This document shows positions 53,531 to 61,688 of a DNA stretch of 64,000 bases, piece by piece (the stretch's first letter is position 1; every line of letters begins with the position of its first letter). Origin of the DNA: JAFAXD01 sp963760435 (GTDB taxonomy: Bacteria; Pseudomonadota; Alphaproteobacteria; Rhizobiales; Xanthobacteraceae); contig CAVXDE010000039.1 of the NCBI GenBank assembly GCA_963760435.1, positions 62,001-126,000 on the forward strand, given 5' to 3'. The translations under genes and the position numbers were made by a program. The notes below the pieces were generated by a model. The model was given only the letters and a program-made list of their open reading frames with translations, was not told the DNA's origin and did no database searches.

Positions 53531-54928
53531 TCAGACATGTGGCCTGCGACACAGGTTCGGCGGACAGCGCCGCCAGGCATCGGAGATGATCGGCCGGGCC
53601 GGCTTGGTCGCCGCGCGTCTTTGCGGATCGGAATTGACCACCACAACATTGCTCTTGCCGTTCTGTTTGCTCGCGATTTCCACGGCCTTCGGTCTGGGCG
53701 TCGGCAGCGGCATGTGTCTGCCGGCCTCGATCAGATCGAGCTCGCGTGGGATCAGCATGACGAACCGGCCGCGGTGGCGAATGCGAGAGGCGATGCGACC
53801 AGCTTCATCGCCGGCGCCCCAGTAGATATCCGCCCGCGCCGGCCCCACGATCGCCGAGCCCGTATCCTGCGCCATTACTAGGCGGTTAAATGGTGAGAGA
53901 CTCTTCACGCTCGCGATCGGCAGATCGGCTTCGATAAAAAATGGAGTGCCGTAATCATGCTGCCGGTCGATCGCAATGGACCGGCCCGGGGTCAACGGCA
54001 CACCCTCCCCACCGACGGTCTCGCCTTCGTTCGATAGCGCTGTGATGCGGAAGAACACGTAGGAAGGGTTGGTGGCACGCACCTTCGCGGCCTCGTCCGG
54101 ATTGGCGAGCATCCAATCGCGAATGCGCTGCATCGACATCCCGTCGCGCGCAATGAGATTGCGTTCCGTCAGCGCGTGATTGATCGAGTGAAACGGATAA
54201 CCGTTGTGCGAGTCGTAGGTGACGCGTAGCGGGGTGCCGTCCTCGAGAATGATGCGCCCGGAGCCTTGCAGCTGGATTGCCAGGACATCGAGCGGATCCT
54301 TGAGCCAGCAGATTTCAAGTCTTTGCCCATCAAGCGCGCCGGCCTCGATGGCGCCGCGGTCGTAGTAGGGCACGAGCTCGTTCTTGGCGTTGAGGCGACC
54401 GATCCGGCCTTTATTTGGAAACGCAATGGAGCCGGGCTTGTGGCCGGCGGCGATCAGATCCGGCGGGCGGCGGTAGAGGGGGAAATGAAAGACCCGATCA
54501 GGAAATCGCGAGCCATGAACGATCGGCTCGAAATAACCTGTCAAAAGACCGTCGGCCTCGCCGAGCCGTGCGATGCGCACAGGCTGGAAGTTCTGCTCGA
54601 AAAAGGCGCGGGCGCTCGCCGAATCCTGCGGCCGCAGCCCGGTTGCTCTTTGGCAGACGGTCCAGAGAGCCGCATAGATCGGCCCCTGGTCATCGGCACG
54701 CGCTCTCCTGCGCAGCGCTTGGCAGCTCGTCTGATATGCGGCGAACGCCGCGAGGTGATTGTCGGCCGTCCAGCCCGCGACTTGCGTCCACGTGACCGGC
54801 TCGAGCTGAGTGTTCGCGAGCTTCAGCGGTTCGTCGGCCGAGGCAGTGCGAGCCGCAATGGACACGATCGCGCTAACAAGCGCTGCGACCGCCCTGGACT
54901 TTGTTGCCTGATTGCGTTTGCAGAGCAT
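53531..54928 (-). CDS. mltA: Membrane-bound lytic murein transglycosylase A
   Basis: A 465-residue lytic transglycosylase of the MltA family, which cleaves peptidoglycan glycan strands to form 1,6-anhydromuropeptides. An N-terminal signal (...IAARTASA-DE) leads to the MltA barrel (YFEPIVHGSRFPDRVFHFPLYRRPPDL) and the 3D domain with LVMAQDTGSAIVGPARADIYWGAGDEAG, containing the catalytic Asp. There is no lipobox cysteine, so it may be periplasmic rather than a lipoprotein. A tail of ~70 residues after the 3D domain is unusual and basic. It follows a 31-codon membrane ORF by two bases. Confidence 0.92.
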   Translation of the reverse strand: MLCKRNQATKSRAVAALVSAIVSIAARTASADEPLKLANTQLEPVTWTQVAGWTADNHLAAFAAYQTSCQALRRRARADDQGPIYAALWTVCQRATGLRPQDSASARAFFEQNFQPVRIARLGEADGLLTGYFEPIVHGSRFPDRVFHFPLYRRPPDLIAAGHKPGSIAFPNKGRIGRLNAKNELVPYYDRGAIEAGALDGQRLEICWLKDPLDVLAIQLQGSGRIILEDGTPLRVTYDSHNGYPFHSINHALTERNLIARDGMSMQRIRDWMLANPDEAAKVRATNPSYVFFRITALSNEGETVGGEGVPLTPGRSIAIDRQHDYGTPFFIEADLPIASVKSLSPFNRLVMAQDTGSAIVGPARADIYWGAGDEAGRIASRIRHRGRFVMLIPRELDLIEAGRHMPLPTPRPKAVEIASKQNGKSNVVVVNSDPQRRAATKPARPIISDAWRRCPPNLCRRPHV

Positions 54929-54930
54929 GC

Positions 54931-55026
54931 TCAGACCAGGACAACCACGACGACAGTGACCAGCAGCAACGCGACGGCGCCCCCGATGATCAGGTCATCG
55001 CTATCGAAGGACGATATCCAGCGCAT
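54931..55026 (-). CDS. 31-residue putative membrane peptide upstream of mltA
   Basis: ATG at 55026 to TGA at 54931 encodes 31 residues: a short polar start (MRWISSFDSDDL) and then a single hydrophobic segment of about 18 residues rich in Val and Leu. GAAGGG lies about ten bases before the ATG. The stop is two bases from the mltA start, so translation could be coupled. Shape and position suggest a real small membrane protein, but nothing else supports it. Confidence 0.45.
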   Translation of the reverse strand: MRWISSFDSDDLIIGGAVALLLVTVVVVVLV

Positions 55027-55169
55027 GACGATCTACCCTTCGGCCTGCAAACGCTGCGGCCGAGGATGGGTTCGATCGTCGCGAAGCGAATTCGGGAGAG
55101 TGATGTAAATCCGCAACAGTCAGTCCGAGTTCCACGTCGGCGATTTCGCCGCAAAGCGCGGAATTCGGT

Positions 55170-56243
55170 CTACGGATGCAAGACGAGCTTTTGCGCCCGC
55201 CAGTTCAGCAACTCGCCCACCCACAGCACGTTCTCGGACGGGCAGGCCAGGGCGTGGACCCAACCGAACTGCTTGAGCTGCTTACCGCTCTGGCCGAGCA
55301 TGCCCAGAAGCTTGCCGTCGAGACTGAGCTTATAGATGCGGCCCGGCCAGGCGTCGGCGCTGTAGAGCACCTGGTTCGGACCCGGCGTGATGCAGATGGT
55401 CCATGGCGAGCCCGGCGTGAATGTGCCGCCCCTGATCTGCGCCTCGCTCGGGATGTTGCCGATCGCCGGCTTGGCGTCGGGTGGCGCCGGCACGTCGATC
55501 ACGATCTGGCGCAACACATTCCCGTCGTTGTCGAATACCTGGATACGGTGATTGCCGCGGTCGGCGACGTAGACGTTACCTTGGGCGTCCGTCGCGATCG
55601 CATGCGGGGTGTTGAACTGGCCAGGGCCGCTGCCGCGGTCGCCCCAGGATTTGATCCAGTTGCCGTCCTTGTCGACTTTGGCGACGCGCGAATTGATGTA
55701 GCCATCGCTGATGAAGGTATTGTCGGCGGCATCGAAGGCGGTATCGGTCACCTGGCGGAAGCGGCCGGGCTCGGCCGGCAGCGGCGGGTTCGGGTGCTTG
55801 AGCGGACCGGTGTCTTCGTCGGAGGCCTCCTGCTTGCGCCCGAACACCATCGCGACGCGGCCTTCGGGGGTGAACTTGATCACCATGTCGGAGCCCTTGT
55901 CAGCGACCCAGATATTGTCGTGGCGGTCGATCTTGACCATGTGGGCGAACGACCACGCATAGAGATTGTGACCTATCTCGCGCAAAAACTTGCCGTCGGC
56001 GTCGAACTCCAACAACTGCGTCGCGGCGGCCGCATAGGCGGGCCCGGTGGTATTGCCCCGGCTCAGCACGAACACATGGCCCTTGGAGTTCACGGCGATC
56101 CCGCTGACTTCGCCGAAATACATGTTGTCGGGAAGCTGCAGCGGATCAGGCACGGATTCGAAATTGATGATGGGGGGCGTCTGTTGTTGCGCGAAAGCCG
56201 GCGCACAAAGCAGCATGAACAGACCGACGGTCAGCCTCTGCAT
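55170..56243 (-). CDS. Exported NHL-repeat beta-propeller protein
   Basis: A 357-residue secreted protein with a signal peptide (cleavage after FAQQ region, ~residue 19). NHL repeats follow: GQFNTPHAIATDAQGNVYVADRGNHRIQVFDNDG is a clear unit, and similar blocks at about 60-110 and 150-200 give a six-bladed propeller. The fold resembles peptidylglycine alpha-amidating lyase, but no catalytic set could be identified. It is convergent with nothing near and divergent from the LVIVD gene. Function unknown. Confidence 0.85.
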   Translation of the reverse strand: MQRLTVGLFMLLCAPAFAQQQTPPIINFESVPDPLQLPDNMYFGEVSGIAVNSKGHVFVLSRGNTTGPAYAAAATQLLEFDADGKFLREIGHNLYAWSFAHMVKIDRHDNIWVADKGSDMVIKFTPEGRVAMVFGRKQEASDEDTGPLKHPNPPLPAEPGRFRQVTDTAFDAADNTFISDGYINSRVAKVDKDGNWIKSWGDRGSGPGQFNTPHAIATDAQGNVYVADRGNHRIQVFDNDGNVLRQIVIDVPAPPDAKPAIGNIPSEAQIRGGTFTPGSPWTICITPGPNQVLYSADAWPGRIYKLSLDGKLLGMLGQSGKQLKQFGWVHALACPSENVLWVGELLNWRAQKLVLHP

Positions 56244-56444
56244 GATGTCCTCCCTTGATGCACCGCCGCGTTAGACTCGCGGTCTAGCAGCGCTACGATA
56301 GATCAATCCGCCGCGTCAGCGAAAGCCGGCATCAACCATGTCGGGGCGCAATGCAGCCATCTGTTCGCGTGAAGCTCGCCCGTCTTGCTGAGCTCGTCAT
56401 GTCGGTGGCACTCTGTCGCGTCGTTATCCGCCGGGGATATCGCG

Positions 56445-57728
56445 ATGAAAAGAAGCACTCTCGCAGTTGCTCTGTTTTTGCTCGCCGCGCTTAAGCTCCA
56501 TGCGTTCGCAGATCCGATACCTGATGGCGGCGTTGGTCAGAACGTCACGGTGGTCGGATACAGCAATCTCGACGACCGTCCCGGTTTCAAGATGTCGATC
56601 GTCGAGACCAACGGGCGCTGGTATCTCTATCTCGGTCATCTATGGCACTTTGGATGGACGATCGTTGATGTCACCGAGCCTTCCGACCCCAAGGTGCTGA
56701 AATTCATTCCCGGTCCACCGAACACCTGGACCATCCAGATGGAAATTTCAGGAAATATCATGATCACCGCGCTCGAACAGATCGCGGAGGGCTGGGGTGG
56801 TGACCCCGCGAAGCCTTACGATGAGGGCGTGCTGATCTGGGACATCAGCGACCGGCTCAATCCGAAACAGCTCGGCCAGTTCAAGACGGGCTCCACGGGT
56901 ACGCACCGGAATTGGTATTCGGGCGGCAAATACATGCATTTGGCTGCCGAAATGCCGGGCTTCAAAAACCATATCTACGTCATCGTCGATATCAGCGATC
57001 CGGCGCACCCGGTGGAAGTGGGTCGCTGGTGGGTGAAGGGACAGCGTGACGGCGAAACGCCACCCGCGCCTCCCGGTACGATCCTGCATGGACCGCCGTT
57101 CGTGGTCGGCGACAAGGTGTACCTGTCATACGGCGGGGCTGGGATGTACATCCTTGATATCAGCGATGTCGCACACCCCAAGGAAATCGGGCACCTGAGT
57201 TACAGCCCACCGTTCATTCCATTTATCGGCGTGCACACCGTCATTCCAATTCCCGAGCGCAATATCGCGATCACGAACTCCGAAGCGATCCGGGAAAACT
57301 GCCAGGAGCCGCTCAATCAGGCATCGATCGTCGATATTACCGATTTTAGCAAGCCACGGCTGATGGCCATGCTGCCATTGCCGCTGCCGCCGCCCGGAGC
57401 ACCTTACAAGAGCTTCTGTGAGAAGGGCGGCCGGTTCGGCCCGCACAACCAAAACAACTTGCTGCACAATCCATACGTCCAAAAGCAGGGCGATCTCGTC
57501 TACCTGACCTACTTCAACGCAGGCCTGCGCATCTACGACATCGCGAGCCCGACGGCTCCGCGAGAGGTAGGGTATTTTCTGCCTCCTGATCCAAAACGGC
57601 GCTACGGCACATTCCCGCAGAATAAGCTCGTTGCCCAGACGGAGGACGTACTCGTCGACAGCCGCGGCTACATCTACATCACCGACAAGAACCAAGGGCT
57701 TTTCATTCTCAAGTACACGGGGCCGTAA
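56445..57728 (+). CDS. Exported LVIVD-repeat protein
   Basis: A 427-residue secreted protein. The signal peptide (MKRSTLAVALFLLAALKLHAFA) is clear, and repeats of the form xIVDVTEPSDPKVL, LIWDISDRLNPKQL, IVDISDPAHPVEVG, ILDISDVAHPKEIG, SIVDITDFSKPRLM and IYDIASPTAPREVG occur through the sequence. This gives a beta-propeller fold. LVIVD proteins are often cell-surface or periplasmic with no known catalytic role. It is divergent from the NHL gene, and both have similar propeller folds. The ATG at 56445 is chosen for the signal peptide; the open frame starts at 56385. Confidence 0.88.
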   Translation: MKRSTLAVALFLLAALKLHAFADPIPDGGVGQNVTVVGYSNLDDRPGFKMSIVETNGRWYLYLGHLWHFGWTIVDVTEPSDPKVLKFIPGPPNTWTIQMEISGNIMITALEQIAEGWGGDPAKPYDEGVLIWDISDRLNPKQLGQFKTGSTGTHRNWYSGGKYMHLAAEMPGFKNHIYVIVDISDPAHPVEVGRWWVKGQRDGETPPAPPGTILHGPPFVVGDKVYLSYGGAGMYILDISDVAHPKEIGHLSYSPPFIPFIGVHTVIPIPERNIAITNSEAIRENCQEPLNQASIVDITDFSKPRLMAMLPLPLPPPGAPYKSFCEKGGRFGPHNQNNLLHNPYVQKQGDLVYLTYFNAGLRIYDIASPTAPREVGYFLPPDPKRRYGTFPQNKLVAQTEDVLVDSRGYIYITDKNQGLFILKYTGP

Positions 57729-57740
57729 AAGCCAGCACCT

Positions 57741-59018
57741 TCAGCCGCCCAATGCCTGATCGAGGTCAGCAATCAGGTCATCGGGATGCTCGATACCGAC
57801 CGACAGGCGGATCAAGGCGGGCGTGATCCCGAGACGCACCTGTTCCTCACGGGTGATATCGGAATGCGTCATCGTCGCGGGATGCGAGGCCAATGTCTCG
57901 GTGCCGCCGAGGCTGACCGCGAGCTTGATCACTTTCAACCGATTGAGCACGGAAAACGCCTCCGCCTCGCCGCCTTTGACCTCGAAGCTGAAGGTCGAGC
58001 CGGGTCCCCGGCATTGGCGTTCGAAAACGTCGCGATCGGGATGGGTTTCCGGTAGAAAGCCGAGATACCAGACCGAAGCGACGTTCGCATGAGCCGACAG
58101 AAAATTGGCGACCTGCTCCGCTCCGCGCGCGGACGTTGTCATTCTGATTTTCAACGTCTCGAGCGAACGCATCAGCATCCAGCCCGTGTGAGGGTCGCAC
58201 ATGGTGCCTAGAATTGTTCGCATGCCGCGAATTGGTTGCAGCATCGACTCCGATCCCGAACAGCCGCCGGCGATAAGATCGGAATGGCCGCCGACGTATT
58301 TGGTGAGCGACGTGACAACGATATCGGCACCCAGCACCAAGGGCGTTTGATAGAGCGGGCCGAGAAACGTGTTGTCGACGATGAGAGGCGGCCTGCGGCC
58401 GTCGGTGGCCAAATGGTCTGCGAGGACGCGGGCCGCCGCAATATCGACGATGCCATTCGTCGGATTGGCGGGTGTTTCGACATAAATGGCGGCAACAGGT
58501 CCGAGCTTTCGCGCCTGCTCGGCTGCGATCTGCATCGCCTCGACGCCACCTTCCGCATTGAACGCAACCGGGTGAACGCCGAATTGCGGGAGGATCTTCT
58601 TCAATAGGAAATCCGTGCCGCCATAAATGGGGTCCGAATGCAGTATCGCCGTGCCCGGCCGGGCATAGGCCCAAAGCGTGGTCGATATGGCGGCCATGCC
58701 GGAGGCAAAAACGAGACTGTTTTCCGCCTCATCCCAGATCGCCAAGCGATCTTCCAGCATTTCGAGATCCGGATTGTTGATCCGACTGTAGATCAGTCCG
58801 GGTTCTTCGTTGGGATGCTTCTTGCGCAGACCGTAAGCCAGCTCGAAAAAGGCTTTTCCATCTTCCGCTGAACGGAAAACAAAAGTTGAGGTCAAAAACA
58901 GCGGCGGTTTCAACGAGCGTTCGGAGAGATGCGGGTCATAGCCGTAACCCATCATCAATGTCTCCGGCGCCAAGGGTCGATTTCCCAACGTGCGCGCGTG
59001 CCAGCTTTTACTGCGCAT
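57741..59018 (-). CDS. PLP-dependent Cys/Met metabolism enzyme
   Basis: A 425-residue enzyme of the cystathionine gamma-synthase/methionine gamma-lyase family. The cofactor lysine is Lys240 in SLTKYVGGHSDL. YSRINNPDLEMLEDRLA, SGMAAI, and NPTNGIVDIAA are also typical of the family. It could be cystathionine gamma-synthase, gamma-lyase or O-acetylhomoserine sulfhydrylase. The extra N-terminal ~20 residues and LETLKIRMTTSARGAEQVA lead me to favour gamma-lyase-type, with low confidence. The operon partners are not evident; a repeat-rich region follows upstream. Confidence 0.9.
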   Translation of the reverse strand: MRSKSWHARTLGNRPLAPETLMMGYGYDPHLSERSLKPPLFLTSTFVFRSAEDGKAFFELAYGLRKKHPNEEPGLIYSRINNPDLEMLEDRLAIWDEAENSLVFASGMAAISTTLWAYARPGTAILHSDPIYGGTDFLLKKILPQFGVHPVAFNAEGGVEAMQIAAEQARKLGPVAAIYVETPANPTNGIVDIAAARVLADHLATDGRRPPLIVDNTFLGPLYQTPLVLGADIVVTSLTKYVGGHSDLIAGGCSGSESMLQPIRGMRTILGTMCDPHTGWMLMRSLETLKIRMTTSARGAEQVANFLSAHANVASVWYLGFLPETHPDRDVFERQCRGPGSTFSFEVKGGEAEAFSVLNRLKVIKLAVSLGGTETLASHPATMTHSDITREEQVRLGITPALIRLSVGIEHPDDLIADLDQALGG

Positions 59019-59108
59019 CGGCTCGTCCCTCCTTCGTCACATCCGCCCGGGACATTTGAGGAGCTGAATATCAACTCTTGCTCGCGCGGATCTCTCTTGC
59101 GTTGATTT

Positions 59109-59261
59109 GTAGGGTGGGCATCGCGCTTGCTCGGCGCTCAAGACATTTCGAGAACTTAACCGCGCGATGCCCACGCTGTTCGCGCGTGCGACAGCGTGGG
59201 CACGGCGCTTGTGAGGTTTGTGCAATTGGCCAGTCGGTCGACTGCGCCGTGCCCACCCTAC
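59109..59261. repeat. Nested inverted repeats in a 279-base gap
   Basis: GTAGGGTGGGCA (59109-59120) matches TGCCCACCCTAC (59250-59261) as long-range inverted arms. Inside, TGCCCACGCTGT (59168-59179) pairs with ACAGCGTGGGCA (59191-59202) with an 11-base loop. This is a dispersed chromosomal repeat of a type common between genes in related bacteria. It fills most of the gap between the PLP enzyme and UbiD genes. Confidence 0.7.
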
Positions 59262-59297
59262 GCAGTGCTCGATTCGATCTCATCGGAATCCAACAAA

Positions 59298-60896
59298 CTA
59301 CGTCCCCTCGTTGGGATCGTGATAGAGCGGACCGACGATGCCCGTCGCGCCGGGCTGGAACTCACCGAGGTGATAGCGGCCATCGCGGTCGCGGCCGAGA
59401 CGACCCGCCTGGCGCAGCGCGTCGAGCGCGCAGGCGACCTCGCGACCGTCGTCGCTGCCGACCCCCTCTACGATATCGGCGTAGAACATCGGCCCCGCCG
59501 CAAGCGCATCCTCGACAGTCTGGAAACGCGCCGGGCGATCAAACACCTTGGCGGCGCAGCGGGTGAGCGGGATTTCGTGGCCGCGGCCGAATGGCTTGGT
59601 CACGTCGAAACCTGCCTTGGCTCCGGTCCGGCGTCCGTTGAGGGAGGGGTCCATGGTCATTCCCATGATCCCTTGCAGAATAACGAGATCCTGGTCGGCC
59701 TGGAACCGCGTGCCCATCGCCCACTCGACCTGCCGGTCGTCGTGGATATTGATGTCCTCATCAAAAACATAGACGTGCTTGAGCCGCATGATCCCGCCAA
59801 ACAGCGCGGCGATCGCGAGACGCGCCTCGCCATAGAGGTGGGGCCGCATGGAGACGCGCAGCGTGTTGTTGCCGCCGGAAATTTCCCGCAAATACACGTC
59901 CACCGGTTCGCGCACCGCGCTTTTGAGTATCTGCATCGCCTGCGCTTCAGTGCGCATCGCCGAGATCACGCCGGACTCGGTCTGGTCGAGCACGAAGGCG
60001 GAGCCGTGCTGCAGCGTGTGGTGCAACACGTCGCGCCGCATGGTGATGGCGGTGCAATGGAACACCGGGTCCATGTGGATCGAGCCGTAGTAGCCCATGT
60101 ATTCGCCGTACGGCCCCTCCGGCTCCACATAGCCGCGCTCATCGAGGTAGCCTTCCAGCGTCATCTCGGCGTCGGCCGGCACCAGGATGTCGTTGGTAAG
60201 GCTTTTGACGACGGCCGCCGGCTCGCCGCGGAAGGTTGCCACCAGGGACAGCTCGTCACCGGGCTGGCGCGTGGTCGCGGCAAACATATCGAGCGGATGC
60301 GCACCGACCGTGAAGCTGATGGGCAGGCGCTGCCCGCGCGCCACGCAGGCGGTGTAGATGCGCTTGAGATCGGACGGCGCGGTTACATTCGTCCCGGTCT
60401 CGTAGCGATTTCTTAAGCTCAGGCGGCGGCTTCCGACGTTCCTTCGTCCGGTGGCCGGATCGATGGTGTAATCGATGGCCGAGCTCACGTAGCAACTGCC
60501 GTCATAGGCGTGCTGCGGGTGAAACGGCAGCCTGGTCAGATCGACGTCCTTGCCGGTGAAACAGACCTGGTGCACGGGGGCTTCGTCGCTCGGCACCTCG
60601 ACGACCGGCTGCGGATTGGCCAAGCGGCGGAAATATTCGGCGTGGAGTTTGTCTTCGGTGGTGTCGAACGCCGCGGCGATCCGCTTTCGACTGCTTCCAG
60701 TGCCGGCAACGATCTCCACCTGCTCGGGCCCTGCCTTCTTGAAAAGATGCGCCCGCGGCGAGCTTTCGATGATGGCACTGAGCGCCGTCAACGGCACCGG
60801 CTTGTCGTGAATCTCCACCTCATCCATCGCGACCAGCCGGTCAACAAATCGGCGCAGCCGGTATTTTTCCGTGTCGATATTGGACTTCGATTGCAT
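59298..60896 (-). CDS. UbiD family decarboxylase
   Basis: A 532-residue prenylated-FMN-dependent decarboxylase of the UbiD/Fdc family. LTRLPFHPQHAYDGSCYVSSAIDYTIDPATGRRNVGSRR is the substrate/metal-binding region, and EPEGPYGEYMGYY holds the catalytic glutamates. The FMN-binding DILVPADAEMTLEGYL precedes it. The reaction would be reversible decarboxylation of an unsaturated or aromatic acid. No UbiX prenyltransferase is in the window. ATG at 60896 is preferred to ATG at 60935, as the added 13 residues have no similarity. Confidence 0.88.
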   Translation of the reverse strand: MQSKSNIDTEKYRLRRFVDRLVAMDEVEIHDKPVPLTALSAIIESSPRAHLFKKAGPEQVEIVAGTGSSRKRIAAAFDTTEDKLHAEYFRRLANPQPVVEVPSDEAPVHQVCFTGKDVDLTRLPFHPQHAYDGSCYVSSAIDYTIDPATGRRNVGSRRLSLRNRYETGTNVTAPSDLKRIYTACVARGQRLPISFTVGAHPLDMFAATTRQPGDELSLVATFRGEPAAVVKSLTNDILVPADAEMTLEGYLDERGYVEPEGPYGEYMGYYGSIHMDPVFHCTAITMRRDVLHHTLQHGSAFVLDQTESGVISAMRTEAQAMQILKSAVREPVDVYLREISGGNNTLRVSMRPHLYGEARLAIAALFGGIMRLKHVYVFDEDINIHDDRQVEWAMGTRFQADQDLVILQGIMGMTMDPSLNGRRTGAKAGFDVTKPFGRGHEIPLTRCAAKVFDRPARFQTVEDALAAGPMFYADIVEGVGSDDGREVACALDALRQAGRLGRDRDGRYHLGEFQPGATGIVGPLYHDPNEGT

Positions 60897-61076
60897 GTGC
60901 CTATCCAGTGTTCTTCCGCGGATCGAGCTTAGCATGAAAGCCTATGCCCGGGTCACGCAGGGCACGTCAGCGCCCAGCCCGATAGCGCCTGCCGCGTCGC
61001 CCGTTTATGATGACATGGCAAAACCCGTGCAATCGGGAACGCAGGAGGCGATCGGGGATGTGAGGTTTGACTCTTT

Positions 61077-61108
61077 AAAAAAAGGGCCCCGATCTTCGAT
61101 CGGAGCCC
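61077..61108 (-). terminator. Rho-independent terminator of the small exported gene
   Basis: On the minus strand, GGGCTCCGATC and GATCGGGGCCC (61084-61108) pair with one mismatch and a three-base loop, followed by seven T (61077-61083). It lies about 30 bases behind the stop codon at 61137. Clear intrinsic terminator. Confidence 0.8.
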
Positions 61109-61136
61109 GAGCCGTTTTAATCCAGCAAGCGAAGCT

Positions 61137-61373
61137 TTAGTCGTGGTGGATCACAACTGACCGGTCGCGGTCGGCGTCGCGGTCCTTATTGATGATGACG
61201 GTCTTATCTCGTTCGATAGCCGGGCCACGCTTCTCGACGACCGTTCTATCGCGATCGCCATGAGCTTCCACCCCGGCGGGACCAACCCCGACGCCCACTT
61301 CGCCGGCGGCCGCGGGCATCACGTAACAAGCGCCGGCAATGGCCAAAGTCGCAAGTGCAAGTCGACGTACCAT
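61137..61373 (-). CDS. Small exported protein rich in Asp/Arg/Val
   Basis: A 78-residue protein with a signal peptide (MVRRLALATLAIAGACYVMPAAA-GE) and a short mature part. That part has a glycine/valine segment and then charged pseudo-repeats: DRDRTVVEKRG, ERDKTVIINKDRD and DRDRSVVIHH. The ATG at 61373 has GGAG nine bases upstream. An intrinsic terminator follows. No family recognised; it may be a stress- or envelope-related periplasmic protein. Small Asp/Arg repeats of this kind are frequent in Bradyrhizobium-type genomes. Confidence 0.75.
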   Translation of the reverse strand: MVRRLALATLAIAGACYVMPAAAGEVGVGVGPAGVEAHGDRDRTVVEKRGPAIERDKTVIINKDRDADRDRSVVIHHD

Positions 61374-61385
61374 GGTGCACTCCAT

Positions 61386-61688
61386 CTCCGTTGCGCACGG
61401 GAGTGAAACTCGGGCTGCAACGAATTTGTTCCCGCCCTAGCGTCCGTTGGACCGTTTGCGCGGAAGGATGCGGAACAATACATCAACATATGAAGGAGCG
61501 TTCATGTTGCGCCTACCAACGATATTGCGCCGTGCTCGTTCGTGTAGATAGAACAATGGCCTTCCTGAATTTGTTCCGATTGCAAATTGTTGGAAGCGAT
61601 CACGTATTCACGATCAGCAATTCGTCTTTGCGTGAATTGTTTGCGCATTTCGCGCTCCGCAATCGTCGTTTTTCCGCGGCGTAGCTTG
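61386..61688. other. 303-base region with no gene found
   Basis: Open frames here overlap the adjoining gene ends or have no family likeness. A GGAG-containing ATG context (AACATATGAAGGAGCGTTC, 61486-61504) is not followed by a plausible protein. No hairpin or repeat stands out. It probably holds the promoter of the small exported gene. Confidence 0.6.

Noticed and set aside
60871..61140. 89-codon plus-strand frame after ubiD start
   Set aside because: Overlaps the minus-strand terminator and has no motifs.
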